Origin: Desulfocapsaceae bacterium
GTDB lineage: Bacteria; Desulfobacterota; Desulfobulbia; Desulfobulbales; Desulfocapsaceae
Assembly (NCBI GenBank): GCA_028697885.1
Contig: JAQVER010000004.1
Coordinates: forward strand, 1-64,000
Direction of reading: 5' to 3'
DNA length: 64,000 nt
Position numbers and translations under genes: made by a program. Shown in pieces: positions 31,495 to 40,367 of this stretch. Below the pieces are notes generated by a model. That model saw only the letters and a program-made list of their open reading frames with translations. It did not search any database and was not told the DNA's origin. Position 1 is the stretch's first letter, and each line of letters starts with the position of its first letter.

Positions 31495-31930
31495 ATTAGA
31501 AGAACTAAAGGAAATTAAAGACGGTATTGCGGAATTGGCTAATATATTCAATCCACAGCTTACTGCAGAGGACAGGGAAATGGGTATAACAAGTGTAGAT
31601 CCGGGTAGTTCCAGGGCAGAAGTAATACTTGGTTATATCACAATAAGAGGGAAAAGAGCACAGATAACACTGAAAGCTGAAACAGATGAAGGTGAGTGGT
31701 TAGCTGAATTAAAATGTGAATTCTGCGAGGCAACAGCAAAGGGAACCCGTAATAAATTAATGGAACGTGGCTGGTCAAGAGTGGAGATTTCAGACAAGGG
31801 ATGGGATAATGGGCAAGTATTCGTAACCAACAGAATGGTATCTGCATGTCCCAAACACAAGAAAGAACTAAAAGAAAAAATGTTTCAAAGCTGGAAGAGT
31901 AGCAAGGAAGATATTGAACAAACCAGGTGA
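31478..31930 (+). CDS. Zinc-finger-like protein, 150 residues
   Basis: Coiled-coil start (DELEELKEIKDGIAELANIF), a beta middle (VILGYITIRGKRAQITLKAE), then KCEFCEATAKGT, LMERGWSRVEIS and SACPKHKKEL. The last block is a paralog of the protein at 32096, so the zinc unit was duplicated. AAGGAGA ribosome site. Function unknown. Confidence 0.5.
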   Translation: MMVKDELEELKEIKDGIAELANIFNPQLTAEDREMGITSVDPGSSRAEVILGYITIRGKRAQITLKAETDEGEWLAELKCEFCEATAKGTRNKLMERGWSRVEISDKGWDNGQVFVTNRMVSACPKHKKELKEKMFQSWKSSKEDIEQTR

Positions 31931-31934
31931 AAAT

Positions 31935-32099
31935 ATGAAAGCAAAGAAGCGAAAAGAAATACATATCCGTGATTGGATAAAGGACAAAGAGCACATCAGT
32001 TATTATGAAACCGAAGAATCTAAAAGACTCACGAGACTTTTCTGGAAAAACCAGGATCGCAAATATCAATTAAAAGATATGGGGTTTGAATTCGGATGA
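31935..32099 (+). CDS. Small charged protein, 54 residues
   Basis: Start at 31935 after GGTGAAAAT. Basic then acidic helix (KAKKRKEIHIRDWIKDKEHI), ending MGFEFG. Overlaps the next gene (ATGA). Function unknown. Confidence 0.45.
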   Translation: MKAKKRKEIHIRDWIKDKEHISYYETEESKRLTRLFWKNQDRKYQLKDMGFEFG

Positions 32100-32338
32100 A
32101 AGTAAAATGTGAATTTTGCGAGGCAATAGCAAACGGAACACAAGCTGAATTAATGGATATGGGCTGGTCAAGAGTGATTATTTATGCTCCGGTAAGGAAG
32201 ACAATAACAGCCTGCCCTATACACCAAGAAGAAGCAGCAGGAAAAATGACAGAGATTTTGCCGGGGAGGTTCAAGATAGAAACTAAAAAATGTCTTCGAA
32301 GGGGAAACTCTGGTGAAAATAAAAGAGGATCAACATGA
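32096..32338 (+). CDS. Zinc-finger-like protein, paralog of the 31478 gene
   Basis: 80 residues: KCEFCEAIANGTQAELMDMG, WSRVIIYAPVRKTITACPIH. CxxC ... C-x-x-H likely binds zinc. The tail (LPGRFKIETKKCLRRGN) is unique. Coupled by ATGA on both sides. Confidence 0.5.
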   Translation: MKVKCEFCEAIANGTQAELMDMGWSRVIIYAPVRKTITACPIHQEEAAGKMTEILPGRFKIETKKCLRRGNSGENKRGST

Positions 32339-32928
32339 AAGCTAAAATCACTAAAATTGAATATAAAATAACAACTACAATTAAAGGAGTGTGCCCACAC
32401 TGTAAAGAAGTTATAGATATAGAAAACGCTGAAGAGTTATCAGACGATGTGCCGCCACAGGAATATTTTGATAGGCGTACCGCTGCACTAAAACAGGGCA
32501 TTGACGAATATCTAAAATTTATGGGTAACAATCCTATATATAACAATTTCAATAATCTGATACAAACATGGAAGGAACGGGTGGAAGCATTACAAATAAA
32601 ATCATTAATAAAATCAGAATCAATATATGTATATAATGGCGACTGTCCATATTGCAATAAAAATGTAGACTTAAAGCTGGCACTATTTACAATACATAAC
32701 GCACCTCCTCGATTTAAAGACAATTCCAATGATGAGAAAACACTCATAGAATGGTTAAATATTCTTAAAGAAGATTCACCAGACCCAAGCAAAGATGCAC
32801 ATTTTATGGAAGACTGCCCCCGGTGTGGACAGATTATACACTTAACGAACGAGATGTTCTATAAAGGATCGGATTGTCCAATTCACGTTATAGATTTAAA
32901 AAATGCAAAACAAATCACAGAGACATAA
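32335..32928 (+). CDS. Triple zinc-ribbon protein, 197 residues
   Basis: Three Cys pairs: CPHCKE (about 20-23), CPYCNK (about 104-107) and CPRCGQ (about 160-163), with a final DCPIHV. Helical spacers lie between. Multiple ribbons suggest nucleic acid or protein binding; family not recognised. Confidence 0.5.
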   Translation: MKAKITKIEYKITTTIKGVCPHCKEVIDIENAEELSDDVPPQEYFDRRTAALKQGIDEYLKFMGNNPIYNNFNNLIQTWKERVEALQIKSLIKSESIYVYNGDCPYCNKNVDLKLALFTIHNAPPRFKDNSNDEKTLIEWLNILKEDSPDPSKDAHFMEDCPRCGQIIHLTNEMFYKGSDCPIHVIDLKNAKQITET

Positions 32929-32960
32929 TCTATGTTAAAAATATCTAAATGAGGTTGAAT

Positions 32961-33212
32961 ATGGCTAGTAGTGTTGTACATATAACAGATAAAAATTTCA
33001 GAGTAACTATACCTGAAGATATAAGGGTAATTGAAAATTTAAAACAGGGAGATTTTATACAAATAGATATTCAAAAGATAGATATCCCTGAAAATGAATA
33101 TAAATCTAAAAATGAAAAATCAGTACGTGCCTCGATAAGCGAATTAAACGAGAAACTTGAAGAATTGCCTGATAAAATTGCTAATGCTATATTAAAAACG
33201 AAGAAGGTCTGA
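32961..33212 (+). CDS. SpoVT-AbrB-like regulator
   Basis: About 83 residues; ATG at 32961 follows GAGGTTGA. VVHITDKNFRVTIPEDIRVI, ENLKQGDFIQIDIQK is the AbrB swapped-hairpin pattern, followed by a helical tail (ISELNEKLEELPDKIANAIL). Probably a DNA-binding regulator or antitoxin. Confidence 0.6.
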   Translation: MASSVVHITDKNFRVTIPEDIRVIENLKQGDFIQIDIQKIDIPENEYKSKNEKSVRASISELNEKLEELPDKIANAILKTKKV

Positions 33213-33251
33213 TTACTATTTTCTACCAACTGAAATAAATAGAGATATAAA

Positions 33252-33422
33252 ATGGTTAAAAGAAAGTGTGTAAAAATCAAAGTCTCTCATACAATTAATG
33301 AAGAATATGTTAAATGGATCGATTCTGAGGTTGCTAAGAACAGATTTGGGTCAAGGTCACATGCAATTGACTATGCAGTTATGCAGTTAATTAATAGTGA
33401 AAAGCCGCGTAAGTCCAAGTAA
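33252..33422 (+). CDS. Ribbon-helix-helix protein, 56 residues
   Basis: KIKVSHTINEEYVKWIDSEV, NRFGSRSHAIDYAVMQLINS is a clear CopG-type unit: a strand, helix, G-S-R-S-H-A turn and second helix. Likely autoregulated repressor. Confidence 0.65.
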   Translation: MVKRKCVKIKVSHTINEEYVKWIDSEVAKNRFGSRSHAIDYAVMQLINSEKPRKSK

Positions 33423-33436
33423 GGAGGAATAAATAT

Positions 33437-33688
33437 ATGTTAAAAATATTTATCGAAAACCTAACAGGAACTATAGTAAAATTCAAGGACGATAAAATAG
33501 CGAACCACATAGAGGATTTTGAAAAGATATTGGTGGTTATTAATAATATAACCGGGAAAAAAGCGTGGAGATGGATGTGTGATTCAAACACTAAATTAGT
33601 CATTGAACTAACCCCATCGGGCGAAAGTATTGAAGAAATAGAAAAAATACTTCAAGAACTGGAAATACACGAAAGACTAAAAATATGA
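33437..33688 (+). CDS. Unknown alpha/beta protein, 83 residues
   Basis: AAGGAGGAA site. Beta-alpha-beta pattern (KIFIENLTGTIVKFKDDKIA, ILVVINNITGKKAWRW, LVIELTPSGESIEEIEKI). Overlaps the next gene (ATGA). No family recognised. Confidence 0.45.
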   Translation: MLKIFIENLTGTIVKFKDDKIANHIEDFEKILVVINNITGKKAWRWMCDSNTKLVIELTPSGESIEEIEKILQELEIHERLKI

Positions 33689-33885
33689 GCACAAAGCTGA
33701 ACAGTCTTGCATACCGAAAGAATATTGAAGAAATAGCCCAGGGACTTTTCAATAAAGACAAGCTCATCAGTTTGAATAATCTTGCTATCAGAATTAAAAT
33801 AGAAACCGGTTATAGAATCAGTAACGGCACGTTAAGTTCGGTATATCGGAAGTTAAGGGAAGTGAATTCTATTTGCCGACAATAG
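33685..33885 (+). CDS. Small helical, possibly winged-helix protein
   Basis: 66 residues: IEEIAQGLFNKDKLISLNNL, AIRIKIETGYRISNGTLSSV, then YRKLREV. Helix-turn-helix-like second half. Overlaps the next gene by 13 bases. Confidence 0.45.
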   Translation: MSTKLNSLAYRKNIEEIAQGLFNKDKLISLNNLAIRIKIETGYRISNGTLSSVYRKLREVNSICRQ

Positions 33886-34082
33886 ATGAAATAGTTAAAG
33901 TCTCAAATAATGCGGTTGGATGCACGCAATATGATTTAGTCGAGTATAAGGGGATAAAACTGCTCACAACGAAAGCGAAACTTAAGCAGCTTATACACGT
34001 TACCTGGGAATTTACAAAGGATCCTGCTGTAAAAAAGCTGGCAGACGAAATGGGAATTGAATTAAGGAAATTGAGGCGATAA
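33873..34082 (+). CDS. Small helical protein, 69 residues
   Basis: Start at TTG 33873, inside the previous gene. Reads IVKVSNNAVGCTQYDLVEYK, LKQLIHVTWEFTKDPAVKK, DEMGIELRKLRR. Function unknown. Confidence 0.4.
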   Translation: MPTIDEIVKVSNNAVGCTQYDLVEYKGIKLLTTKAKLKQLIHVTWEFTKDPAVKKLADEMGIELRKLRR

Positions 34083-34306
34083 AAACGAGTGATAATAAAT
34101 TAACAATTGATTGGAAAGTAGGAATAGATCAGGCAATAAAAGACCAGATAGCAGGAAAACCTCACCCGGAAAAACTGAAAATACTTTTAGGGTGGGTGCG
34201 AGCAGTTAGAAACAGCTCTGGTAGTAAAGAATTACTTGAAAAAGCCAGAGTGCAAGAGAGGGAGATACAGCAAGATTTGAATATAATTTATGCGAATTTA
34301 AATTAA
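34061..34306 (+). CDS. Helical protein with no standard start codon
   Basis: An open frame with protein-like sequence (DWKVGIDQAIKDQIAGKPHP, EKLKILLGWVRAVRNSSG, EREIQQDLNIIYANLN) runs to TAA at 34306. Upstream the frame is closed at a TGA just before 34061 and holds only ATT/ATA codons, so either a rare ATT start or a frame error near the 5' end is needed. Confidence 0.35.
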   Translation: MKEIEAIKTSDNKLTIDWKVGIDQAIKDQIAGKPHPEKLKILLGWVRAVRNSSGSKELLEKARVQEREIQQDLNIIYANLN

Positions 34307-34318
34307 GGAGGAGTTTAC

Positions 34319-34579
34319 ATGCTTGAAATAAGAGATCCTAACATCGTTGTGAATTGTCCAAACTGTGGTAAAGAATACAATATGGATGAGTATTATAAAT
34401 TAAAAGATGATAAAGAACATGAAGATAATTTTAGTGGGGACATCTATAATCCAAAAATATGCTCAGCGTGCAATATTGGCTTTGGAATTGCAAAAATTAT
34501 AGGAATTTATAAAGGAAATACTAGATACTCAATAGAATTGGACTTAATTGAACCAAAAGATACTCAGCGAGCAGATTAA
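34319..34579 (+). CDS. Zinc-ribbon protein, 86 residues
   Basis: CPNCGK at about 14-17 and CSACNIG at about 50-53 form a probable zinc ribbon split by an acidic loop. AAGGAGGAG site. Followed directly by the DUF5131 gene. Confidence 0.5.
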   Translation: MLEIRDPNIVVNCPNCGKEYNMDEYYKLKDDKEHEDNFSGDIYNPKICSACNIGFGIAKIIGIYKGNTRYSIELDLIEPKDTQRAD

Positions 34580-34580
34580 C

Positions 34581-35372
34581 ATGAATAAAACAACAATCGA
34601 ATATGTCCTCAACCCGGACGGCACCCCAGGTTATAACTGGGCGATCATAACGGGATGCCTGCACCCATGCAGTAAACTTTACTGCTATAATACCATGAAA
34701 GCATCATCATCACTAAATCGGTTCTACAAGAAAAACCGCGAGAAAGAAACCAGAGAGTTGCACTTTGCAAAACCATCAGAAGGGTTATGGCCGTATGGGT
34801 TTGATCCCACATATTATTCCTATCGTCTTGAAGAACCGATGTTCAAGAAGAAGCCAGCTACGATCTTCGTGGCAAACGGGGGTGATCTTTTTGGAAAATG
34901 GATTCCAAACGAGATCATTAATTATGTCCTTACGGTTATCAGGGATTGCCCACAGCACACATTTATACTACTAACCAAGAACTACGGACGCTTATACGAG
35001 TTTGAGTTTCCAGATAACTGCTGGGTAGGATTTTCACGGAATTATAGTGCTGAAATTCACATGGACGGGATAAAAGCCAAAACAAAGTTCGTCTCATTTG
35101 AACCTCTTCATTACGGATTTAGTTTTGATTCACGCATCTGTGAGAACGGACAAACAGACGGCTACCGCAGGGTTGCACTACACGGAGTTTCATGGATTAT
35201 AATAGGTGCGGAGTCTGGTACGAGAGTGAATAAAATAATACCAAGGCGGGATTGGGTAATGACGCTTGTAAAATCAGCCCAAGATAAGGGAATACCTGTC
35301 TGGATGAAGAAAAATCTGGCGCCGGAAGTATTTGATAAATCCGAGTTGATCCAGGAATTGCCGGGCAGGTGA
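34581..35372 (+). CDS. DUF5131 / phage Gp37-Gp68-like protein
   Basis: 263 residues. It has NWAIITGCLHPCSKLYCYN near residues 14-32, a GDLFGKWIP segment, TFILLTKNYGRL, NCWVGFS, SFEPLHYG and WIIIGAESG, the order of conserved blocks in the DUF5131 family, whose Cys cluster is radical-SAM-like. These genes occur on phages and mobile elements; the reaction is unknown. Sits upstream of two amino-DNA methyltransferases and another radical SAM gene. Confidence 0.75.
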   Translation: MNKTTIEYVLNPDGTPGYNWAIITGCLHPCSKLYCYNTMKASSSLNRFYKKNREKETRELHFAKPSEGLWPYGFDPTYYSYRLEEPMFKKKPATIFVANGGDLFGKWIPNEIINYVLTVIRDCPQHTFILLTKNYGRLYEFEFPDNCWVGFSRNYSAEIHMDGIKAKTKFVSFEPLHYGFSFDSRICENGQTDGYRRVALHGVSWIIIGAESGTRVNKIIPRRDWVMTLVKSAQDKGIPVWMKKNLAPEVFDKSELIQELPGR

Positions 35373-35450
35373 ATAATAACGACTACAATTGAATTCCCGG
35401 AGTTATTCAGAATTACCAATATTTTTGGTGGTAAAAATCTGATTTTAGCG

Positions 35451-35642
35451 GTGTCCAGAGTAAAATATATTAGATGCAGAGAATTATTCGCAAATTTTAT
35501 AGTAAAATATACCGGGCATTTGCACGGCGAAGCATTTAATAAATACGAATTAATTTTAAAGTTTCTAGTTCAGAGCGAAACGAGTTTCATCATAAGAGAA
35601 CATGAATTAAAAAAGTTAATAGACAGCATGAAAGACGATTGA
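35451..35642 (+). CDS. Unknown helical protein, 63 residues or longer
   Basis: GTG start at 35451. The frame stays open back to 35373 with protein-like sequence (IEFPELFRITNIFGG) but no standard start. Reads KYIRCRELFANFIVKYTGHL, NKYELILKFLVQSETS. Function unknown. Confidence 0.35.
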   Translation: MSRVKYIRCRELFANFIVKYTGHLHGEAFNKYELILKFLVQSETSFIIREHELKKLIDSMKDD

Positions 35643-35652
35643 AGGTGAGAAA

Positions 35653-35778
35653 ATGCCTAAAATAACAGCGAAAGAAGATCAGATATGTACCGGGTGTGGT
35701 ATTAAAATAACTGAAGGAGAAGAGTGTGTTTATGATGCTCAATTTAATGAGTATTATTGCTTGTTATGCGGGGAGTAG
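35653..35778 (+). CDS. Small four-Cys zinc protein, 41 residues
   Basis: GGTGAGAAA precedes ATG. ICTGCGIKITEGEECVYDAQ, YYCLLCGE: two CxxC pairs in a LIM/PARP-like small finger. Overlaps nothing; ends TAG. Confidence 0.5.
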   Translation: MPKITAKEDQICTGCGIKITEGEECVYDAQFNEYYCLLCGE

Positions 35779-35788
35779 AAGGCAAATT

Positions 35789-36406
35789 ATGAAATTAAAT
35801 TTTAAACGAGATATAAATTCAAAATGTCCTTATGAATCAGGTGATATACAGGGGCAATTAAGACTGGAAGCAGCCATTGAAGAATGGAAACGTAAATACG
35901 GAACTCCATACGACTCATTAATGACGTATCTACAGGAAGAGAAGGGGTATAAAAAAGAACGGAAACTGATTACACACGAAGATCGGGAGTTTGTAACAAC
36001 ATTCAAATTGCCCAAAGGATACACAGGTCGTATTATAGAGATCCATCTACCAGAAGATTATAAACTAGGTATTTTTTATGGGATAGATTTTCAAGGAGCA
36101 CCTTGGAAGGATCTTTCTGCCCTTCACTATAGGATACGAGTAGCGGATGCGAATAACAATGAAATTGATGGTGCAACAGAGATTAGAATACAATCTGTCA
36201 GTCATAGCATAGGATTCATTAACAGCAATTTGTCTCCCCCCAGTTATACAATATTTTATGAAGGAATATCATCAGCGTATGATCCATTTAAATTTAAAAA
36301 TGCTATTGAAATTAATAAAGATAAAACACAGGAATATATAGTAATAAATCCGGCTATTAATATTGAAAATGTAGAGTATTACGGGACATGGGATCTATGG
36401 AAATAG
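35789..36406 (+). CDS. Virion-like paralogous family, copy B
   Basis: 205 residues from ATG 35789. Helical start (AAIEEWKRKYGTPYDSLMTY), then FKLPKGYTGRIIEIHLPEDY replacing the ITCP strand of copy A, and a C-terminus ending NVEYYGTWDLW, the family hallmark. It lies upstream of the amino-methyltransferase and overlaps it by 19 bases. Role unknown, structural is suspected. Confidence 0.45.
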   Translation: MKLNFKRDINSKCPYESGDIQGQLRLEAAIEEWKRKYGTPYDSLMTYLQEEKGYKKERKLITHEDREFVTTFKLPKGYTGRIIEIHLPEDYKLGIFYGIDFQGAPWKDLSALHYRIRVADANNNEIDGATEIRIQSVSHSIGFINSNLSPPSYTIFYEGISSAYDPFKFKNAIEINKDKTQEYIVINPAINIENVEYYGTWDLWK

Positions 36407-38016
36407 CTGAACCGGATTTATTCTCTTACTGCACACATGGAGATCTTGAATGGCATGGATGTTATGGCAGCGGTGCCAAGTATAACAGATACACAGTACC
36501 AGAATCAATCAGTCATCCGGCAAAGATGTCTTATGAGTTATTGGAGCGGATCTTCAAACACCTGGAATCCATGGAATTACTTGACCAGAAAAGCACTATA
36601 ATAGATTTTATGGCAGGAACCGGACGGACCGGGACGATGGCAGCTCTGCGCGGGTACAAAACCATATCAGTAGAACTTGAGCCAAAATTCATACAGATGA
36701 TTGCGGGGTATGATTGTGACGGCCTGACAATCAACGATTTTTTAGTAAAACCCTGTATATGTCAATCGGGGATCTTACATAACTCGCATAAAATACGCAC
36801 AGGTCTATTCGAAGTCGAATGTTCAGGGAATCCGCGAATAGTCCCCGTATGCAGATGCGGCACTAAAATACATCATAAGAAACATCATATACCAGGGAAC
36901 AGGGAATTGCTTGAAAAAGTCACAGGAAGGCACGTCAAATGGGATGTAATCATGGGAGATGCAAGACAGTTACGCAGATTAATGAACTTAACCAATTTAG
37001 TAGGATTGGTAAGTCCCCCATATTTTAACCAGGTTGCTTTTCAAGACAAGGAATTTATAAAATCCATTGCAGAGGATAAGAGCCAGAGGTACAGAGATGG
37101 CAGGTTAAAGGGGCACTACGGCAGCCCTGAAGCAATCAAGAGATATACTGAAAAATTAATGGGATCATATTCAACAGACGAGCGGAACATTGGCAATCTC
37201 CCCGATGGTCCGCTTGTTGGACTTATATCACCACCATATCAGGATATGGCAATGCCAATGGGAGTCCCCAGTCATATAAGAAAACTGGCAAAGGAAGGGA
37301 ATTGGATCAAAGCAATAGAATTAGAAAGGAAATGCGAAGAAGAAAATGTCAGGAAAGGAAATAAATACGGAATATCCACAGATGAAACCTTTAAGAAAAA
37401 GATAGAAGCCTCATTGAATATGGAACAGGGCAATTACAGCGGAAACCCTGAAAATATAGGTAATTTAAAAGACAGCCCACTTATCGGAATTACATCACCA
37501 CCATACGGCGAAGCACAGCAAGGGGCTGGAATAGTAAATAATGGTTATGATGGCCCGCATATACATGAAATGGGGAAAAACCAGCCAGCTAAAGTAGGGA
37601 AAAAATGTGGTTATTTAAGAGAACTTCACGGTAATAACCCGGCAAACATCGGTAACATCACAGACAGTATAAAAAACATAGTCGGAGAATCATACCTGAC
37701 AGCCATGTTAGAGGTATATTACCAGGCTTACATCTGCGGGATAAGTCCACTTATTGTAGTTACCAAAAACCCTACACGTAACGGGAAGTTGAGGAGATTG
37801 GATCTGGATACAATTAAAATTCTGCAATTAGCAGGCTATGAGATTTTTGATTACCATCGTGCGATCCTGTTTGACTCACATAAACAAGAAACTCTCGATG
37901 GATGCTCAAAGACGTTGCATAAAGGCAGGATAAGTTTCTTTAAACGTCTTGCTCTGGAAAAGGGTGGCACAGTAGCACAATGGGAAGACGTTATATTTGC
38001 GAGGATACCTCAATGA
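36388..38016 (+). CDS. Amino-DNA methyltransferase with three SPPY motifs
   Basis: 542 residues. SAM-binding motif I DFMAGTGRTGTMAAL near residue 70, and three copies of the catalytic S-P-P-Y motif (VSPPYF near 212, ISPPYQ near 275, TSPPYG near 372), each after a similar NIGNL-x-D-x-PL-x-G leader. Family enzymes (N4-cytosine or N6-adenine) use one such motif; repetition suggests internal duplication. Cys-rich segment near 125-170 may bind zinc. Start at 36388 or 36397. No nuclease partner seen. Coupled by ATGA to the next gene. Confidence 0.8.
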   Translation: MGSMEIAEPDLFSYCTHGDLEWHGCYGSGAKYNRYTVPESISHPAKMSYELLERIFKHLESMELLDQKSTIIDFMAGTGRTGTMAALRGYKTISVELEPKFIQMIAGYDCDGLTINDFLVKPCICQSGILHNSHKIRTGLFEVECSGNPRIVPVCRCGTKIHHKKHHIPGNRELLEKVTGRHVKWDVIMGDARQLRRLMNLTNLVGLVSPPYFNQVAFQDKEFIKSIAEDKSQRYRDGRLKGHYGSPEAIKRYTEKLMGSYSTDERNIGNLPDGPLVGLISPPYQDMAMPMGVPSHIRKLAKEGNWIKAIELERKCEEENVRKGNKYGISTDETFKKKIEASLNMEQGNYSGNPENIGNLKDSPLIGITSPPYGEAQQGAGIVNNGYDGPHIHEMGKNQPAKVGKKCGYLRELHGNNPANIGNITDSIKNIVGESYLTAMLEVYYQAYICGISPLIVVTKNPTRNGKLRRLDLDTIKILQLAGYEIFDYHRAILFDSHKQETLDGCSKTLHKGRISFFKRLALEKGGTVAQWEDVIFARIPQ

Positions 38017-38210
38017 CAATTATATGGAGAGTATATCTTTGTGGATATCATGATTCAGAAGATAGTACTCCCGATACGTTAGAAAGGAGAGAAAAATTTA
38101 AACACAGGACAGATTTAACAGATTATCCCGATTATACTTTTGACAGCCTATTAAATAATACCCAAGATTATGTATCAGGATGTTTTGTTGAGGTTGAACC
38201 GGTGTTATGA
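38013..38210 (+). CDS. Unknown protein, 65 residues
   Basis: ATGA coupling on both sides. Reads MTIIWRVYLCGYHDSEDSTP, then HRTDLTDYPDYTFDSLLNN. No family recognised. Confidence 0.45.
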   Translation: MTIIWRVYLCGYHDSEDSTPDTLERREKFKHRTDLTDYPDYTFDSLLNNTQDYVSGCFVEVEPVL

Positions 38211-38809
38211 TCCTTTTCCAACCAGAGCACGTCCAACCAATCCTTGAAGATATTAAGGTAAAAACCAGGCGTCTTGGCAAGAAGCGATGGAACGTGAATA
38301 CGGTTCATAAAGCCAAAACAGTCATGTTAAGCAAGGATTATTTTACTTTGCTCAGGATACTGACCTTGCACCAGGAACTTCTTGGAGCTATGAATGAAAG
38401 GGATGCTATAGATGAGGGCGGTTATACTCTTGAAGGGTACAAAGAAGAATGGGAACGAATAAACGGTAAAAATTCATGGGAAGCCGGGCTTTTAGTATGG
38501 GTAGTGCAGTTCGAGCGGGTATTTAACCTTGAGGAGATCTGTAATAAATGCTGGGGAAAAGTCGGATGTGACTCAAAGACCTGCTGCGTCAGGCAGCTGT
38601 TTGAATCAAGGGAATATATTACACCCAAAGAGATAGCGGAGTTTTGCTGCAGGCAGAGATGTCATCACTCAATGAAGTACCATGAGACATTATGTCCAGT
38701 CAAGCTTGCTGGTGTCAATACAAAATATTTGAGGGAACTGACAAAATCACAGGAAATAGAAACGGATAGCAAGGGTTATGCAATCAAGAGGCTGAATGAG
38801 TATGTATGA
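38207..38809 (+). CDS. ASCH-domain protein with Cys-rich tail
   Basis: 200 residues. MILFQPEHVQPILEDIKVKT start, RR-x-x-KRWNV, LLRILTLHQELLGAMNERDA, DEGGYTLEGYKEEWERING and VWVVQFE form the ASCH (PUA-like, RNA-binding) pattern seen in archaeal proteins. The C-terminal 70 residues contain about ten Cys, probably zinc-binding. Lies between two DNA methyltransferases, so it may read modified nucleic acid (inference). Confidence 0.7.
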   Translation: MILFQPEHVQPILEDIKVKTRRLGKKRWNVNTVHKAKTVMLSKDYFTLLRILTLHQELLGAMNERDAIDEGGYTLEGYKEEWERINGKNSWEAGLLVWVVQFERVFNLEEICNKCWGKVGCDSKTCCVRQLFESREYITPKEIAEFCCRQRCHHSMKYHETLCPVKLAGVNTKYLRELTKSQEIETDSKGYAIKRLNEYV

Positions 38810-40307
38810 TATGGGAGATATAATCAATATGATCCTCTGCGGCCATTCCCTTGAAGTCCTGAGAGAGATCCCTGCGGAATCCGTACACATGATTATGACT
38901 TCTCCGCCCTACTGGGGAAAGCGGTCTTATAAAACCACTCCTCGTATATGGGATGGCGATCCTGAATGTGAACACGATTTTAATATCAAGACAGAAACCG
39001 GGGATATACGGTATCGAGGAGTAGAAAGCTCAAAAGTTACGTTTCACAAAGATTTTACAGCTATCGAAGGTGACGGCAGAGGTTATTCATGCTCCATATG
39101 TGGTGCATGGAAAGGTGAATTGGGGCACGAGCCAACACCTGAACTTTATATAAAACATCTGTGCGATATATTCGATGAAGGAAAGCGGGTTTTAAAACCT
39201 TATGGCTCTTGTTATGTAAACCTGGGAGATACTTACGCAGCAACCCGGAGTTATCAAGTAGACGGATCAAAACAGACGCCCGGTAGCCAGCCAGAGATGA
39301 GAAGCTCAGTAAAAGATATAGGGATTCTCCCTAAAAGCCAGTGTTGTATCCCCGAACGATTCAAAATAGAAATGATAAATAGGAATTGGATTGCCCGCAA
39401 TACGATTATCTGGTATAAACCAAATGCCACTCCAGAAAGTGCCACAGATAGATTCACAAATAATTACGAGTATCTATATTTTTTTACAAAAAACAGTAAT
39501 CCTCTTTATTGGACAAACGAGAAAAACATGAGTTTAGTCCAACAACAGCCGAAGATCTCAGCAGAAGGAATAGATTGGGACTGGCAGCCTTGCAAGAAAT
39601 GTGCTGGTATCGGATGCCAAAAATGCTCAGGTATGGGAAAAGTAAAACATACTCTATGGGCAGGACATGATTATTATTTCGAGCAGCAGTTTGAGCCTTA
39701 TAAACAAAACAGGTGGGGAGGCAAATTTAAGAATAACGAGAATGTGAAAACATCACCAAAAGAAAAGCAATGCGGAGGTCAAGGATCTCTTAACAGAAAA
39801 GGATACGATTGTTATCCAAATCCCCTCGGAAGAAATATGCGTTCAGTCTGGAAAATAAAAGTATCTAATTTCAAAGGGGCACATTTCGCAGTATATCCGG
39901 AAGAACTATGCACAAGGCCGATCTTAGCTGGATGCCCGGAATTTGTATGTAAAAACTGCGGGATGCCGCGGGTAAAGATATTAAAACCAACAGGAAATAC
40001 TATAGGGAATAGTGGGTATGGCAGCAAGACCGCAGACCATATTAGATGCAGTCAGACTTCATCACTGCTAACTAAACAGGTACAGGAAAAGGCATTGGTA
40101 GGGTACAGCGAATGTGAATGTATTAATCCGGAATATGAACCTGGGATTGTTCTTGATATGTTTTCAGGCAGTGGGACGACTGTAAGTGTGGCCTTGAAAC
40201 TTGGCCGGCGAGGGATTGGTATAGACATGAACCCGGAATATGTGAAGATGGGCACTGCAAGGATCAAACCAATCCTGGAACAGACTAAGATAGAGGCATT
40301 TACATGA
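38796..40307 (+). CDS. Amino-DNA methyltransferase (N4-cytosine/N6-adenine)
   Basis: 503 residues. Catalytic TSPPYW near residue 34 and, at the C-terminus, motif I VLDMFSGSGTTVSVALKLG with GIGIDMNPEYV: the beta-type order (catalytic motif first). A zinc-like CKKCAGIGCQKCSGMGK segment near 265-281 and CKNCG near 385 are insertions. Overlaps the ASCH gene. Orphan: no restriction nuclease nearby. Confidence 0.9.
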   Translation: MSMYDMGDIINMILCGHSLEVLREIPAESVHMIMTSPPYWGKRSYKTTPRIWDGDPECEHDFNIKTETGDIRYRGVESSKVTFHKDFTAIEGDGRGYSCSICGAWKGELGHEPTPELYIKHLCDIFDEGKRVLKPYGSCYVNLGDTYAATRSYQVDGSKQTPGSQPEMRSSVKDIGILPKSQCCIPERFKIEMINRNWIARNTIIWYKPNATPESATDRFTNNYEYLYFFTKNSNPLYWTNEKNMSLVQQQPKISAEGIDWDWQPCKKCAGIGCQKCSGMGKVKHTLWAGHDYYFEQQFEPYKQNRWGGKFKNNENVKTSPKEKQCGGQGSLNRKGYDCYPNPLGRNMRSVWKIKVSNFKGAHFAVYPEELCTRPILAGCPEFVCKNCGMPRVKILKPTGNTIGNSGYGSKTADHIRCSQTSSLLTKQVQEKALVGYSECECINPEYEPGIVLDMFSGSGTTVSVALKLGRRGIGIDMNPEYVKMGTARIKPILEQTKIEAFT

Positions 40308-40367
40308 GTGCGATCCTTGTGCAGCGGAAAGGGTGGCTTAGTTATTTGCCGTAGGGGTACGGTTTAA

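Noticed and set aside
40304-40354. Second in-frame TAG readthrough after a 16-codon frame
   Set aside because: The sequence after the TAG overlaps the radical SAM gene in another frame and is not protein-like.
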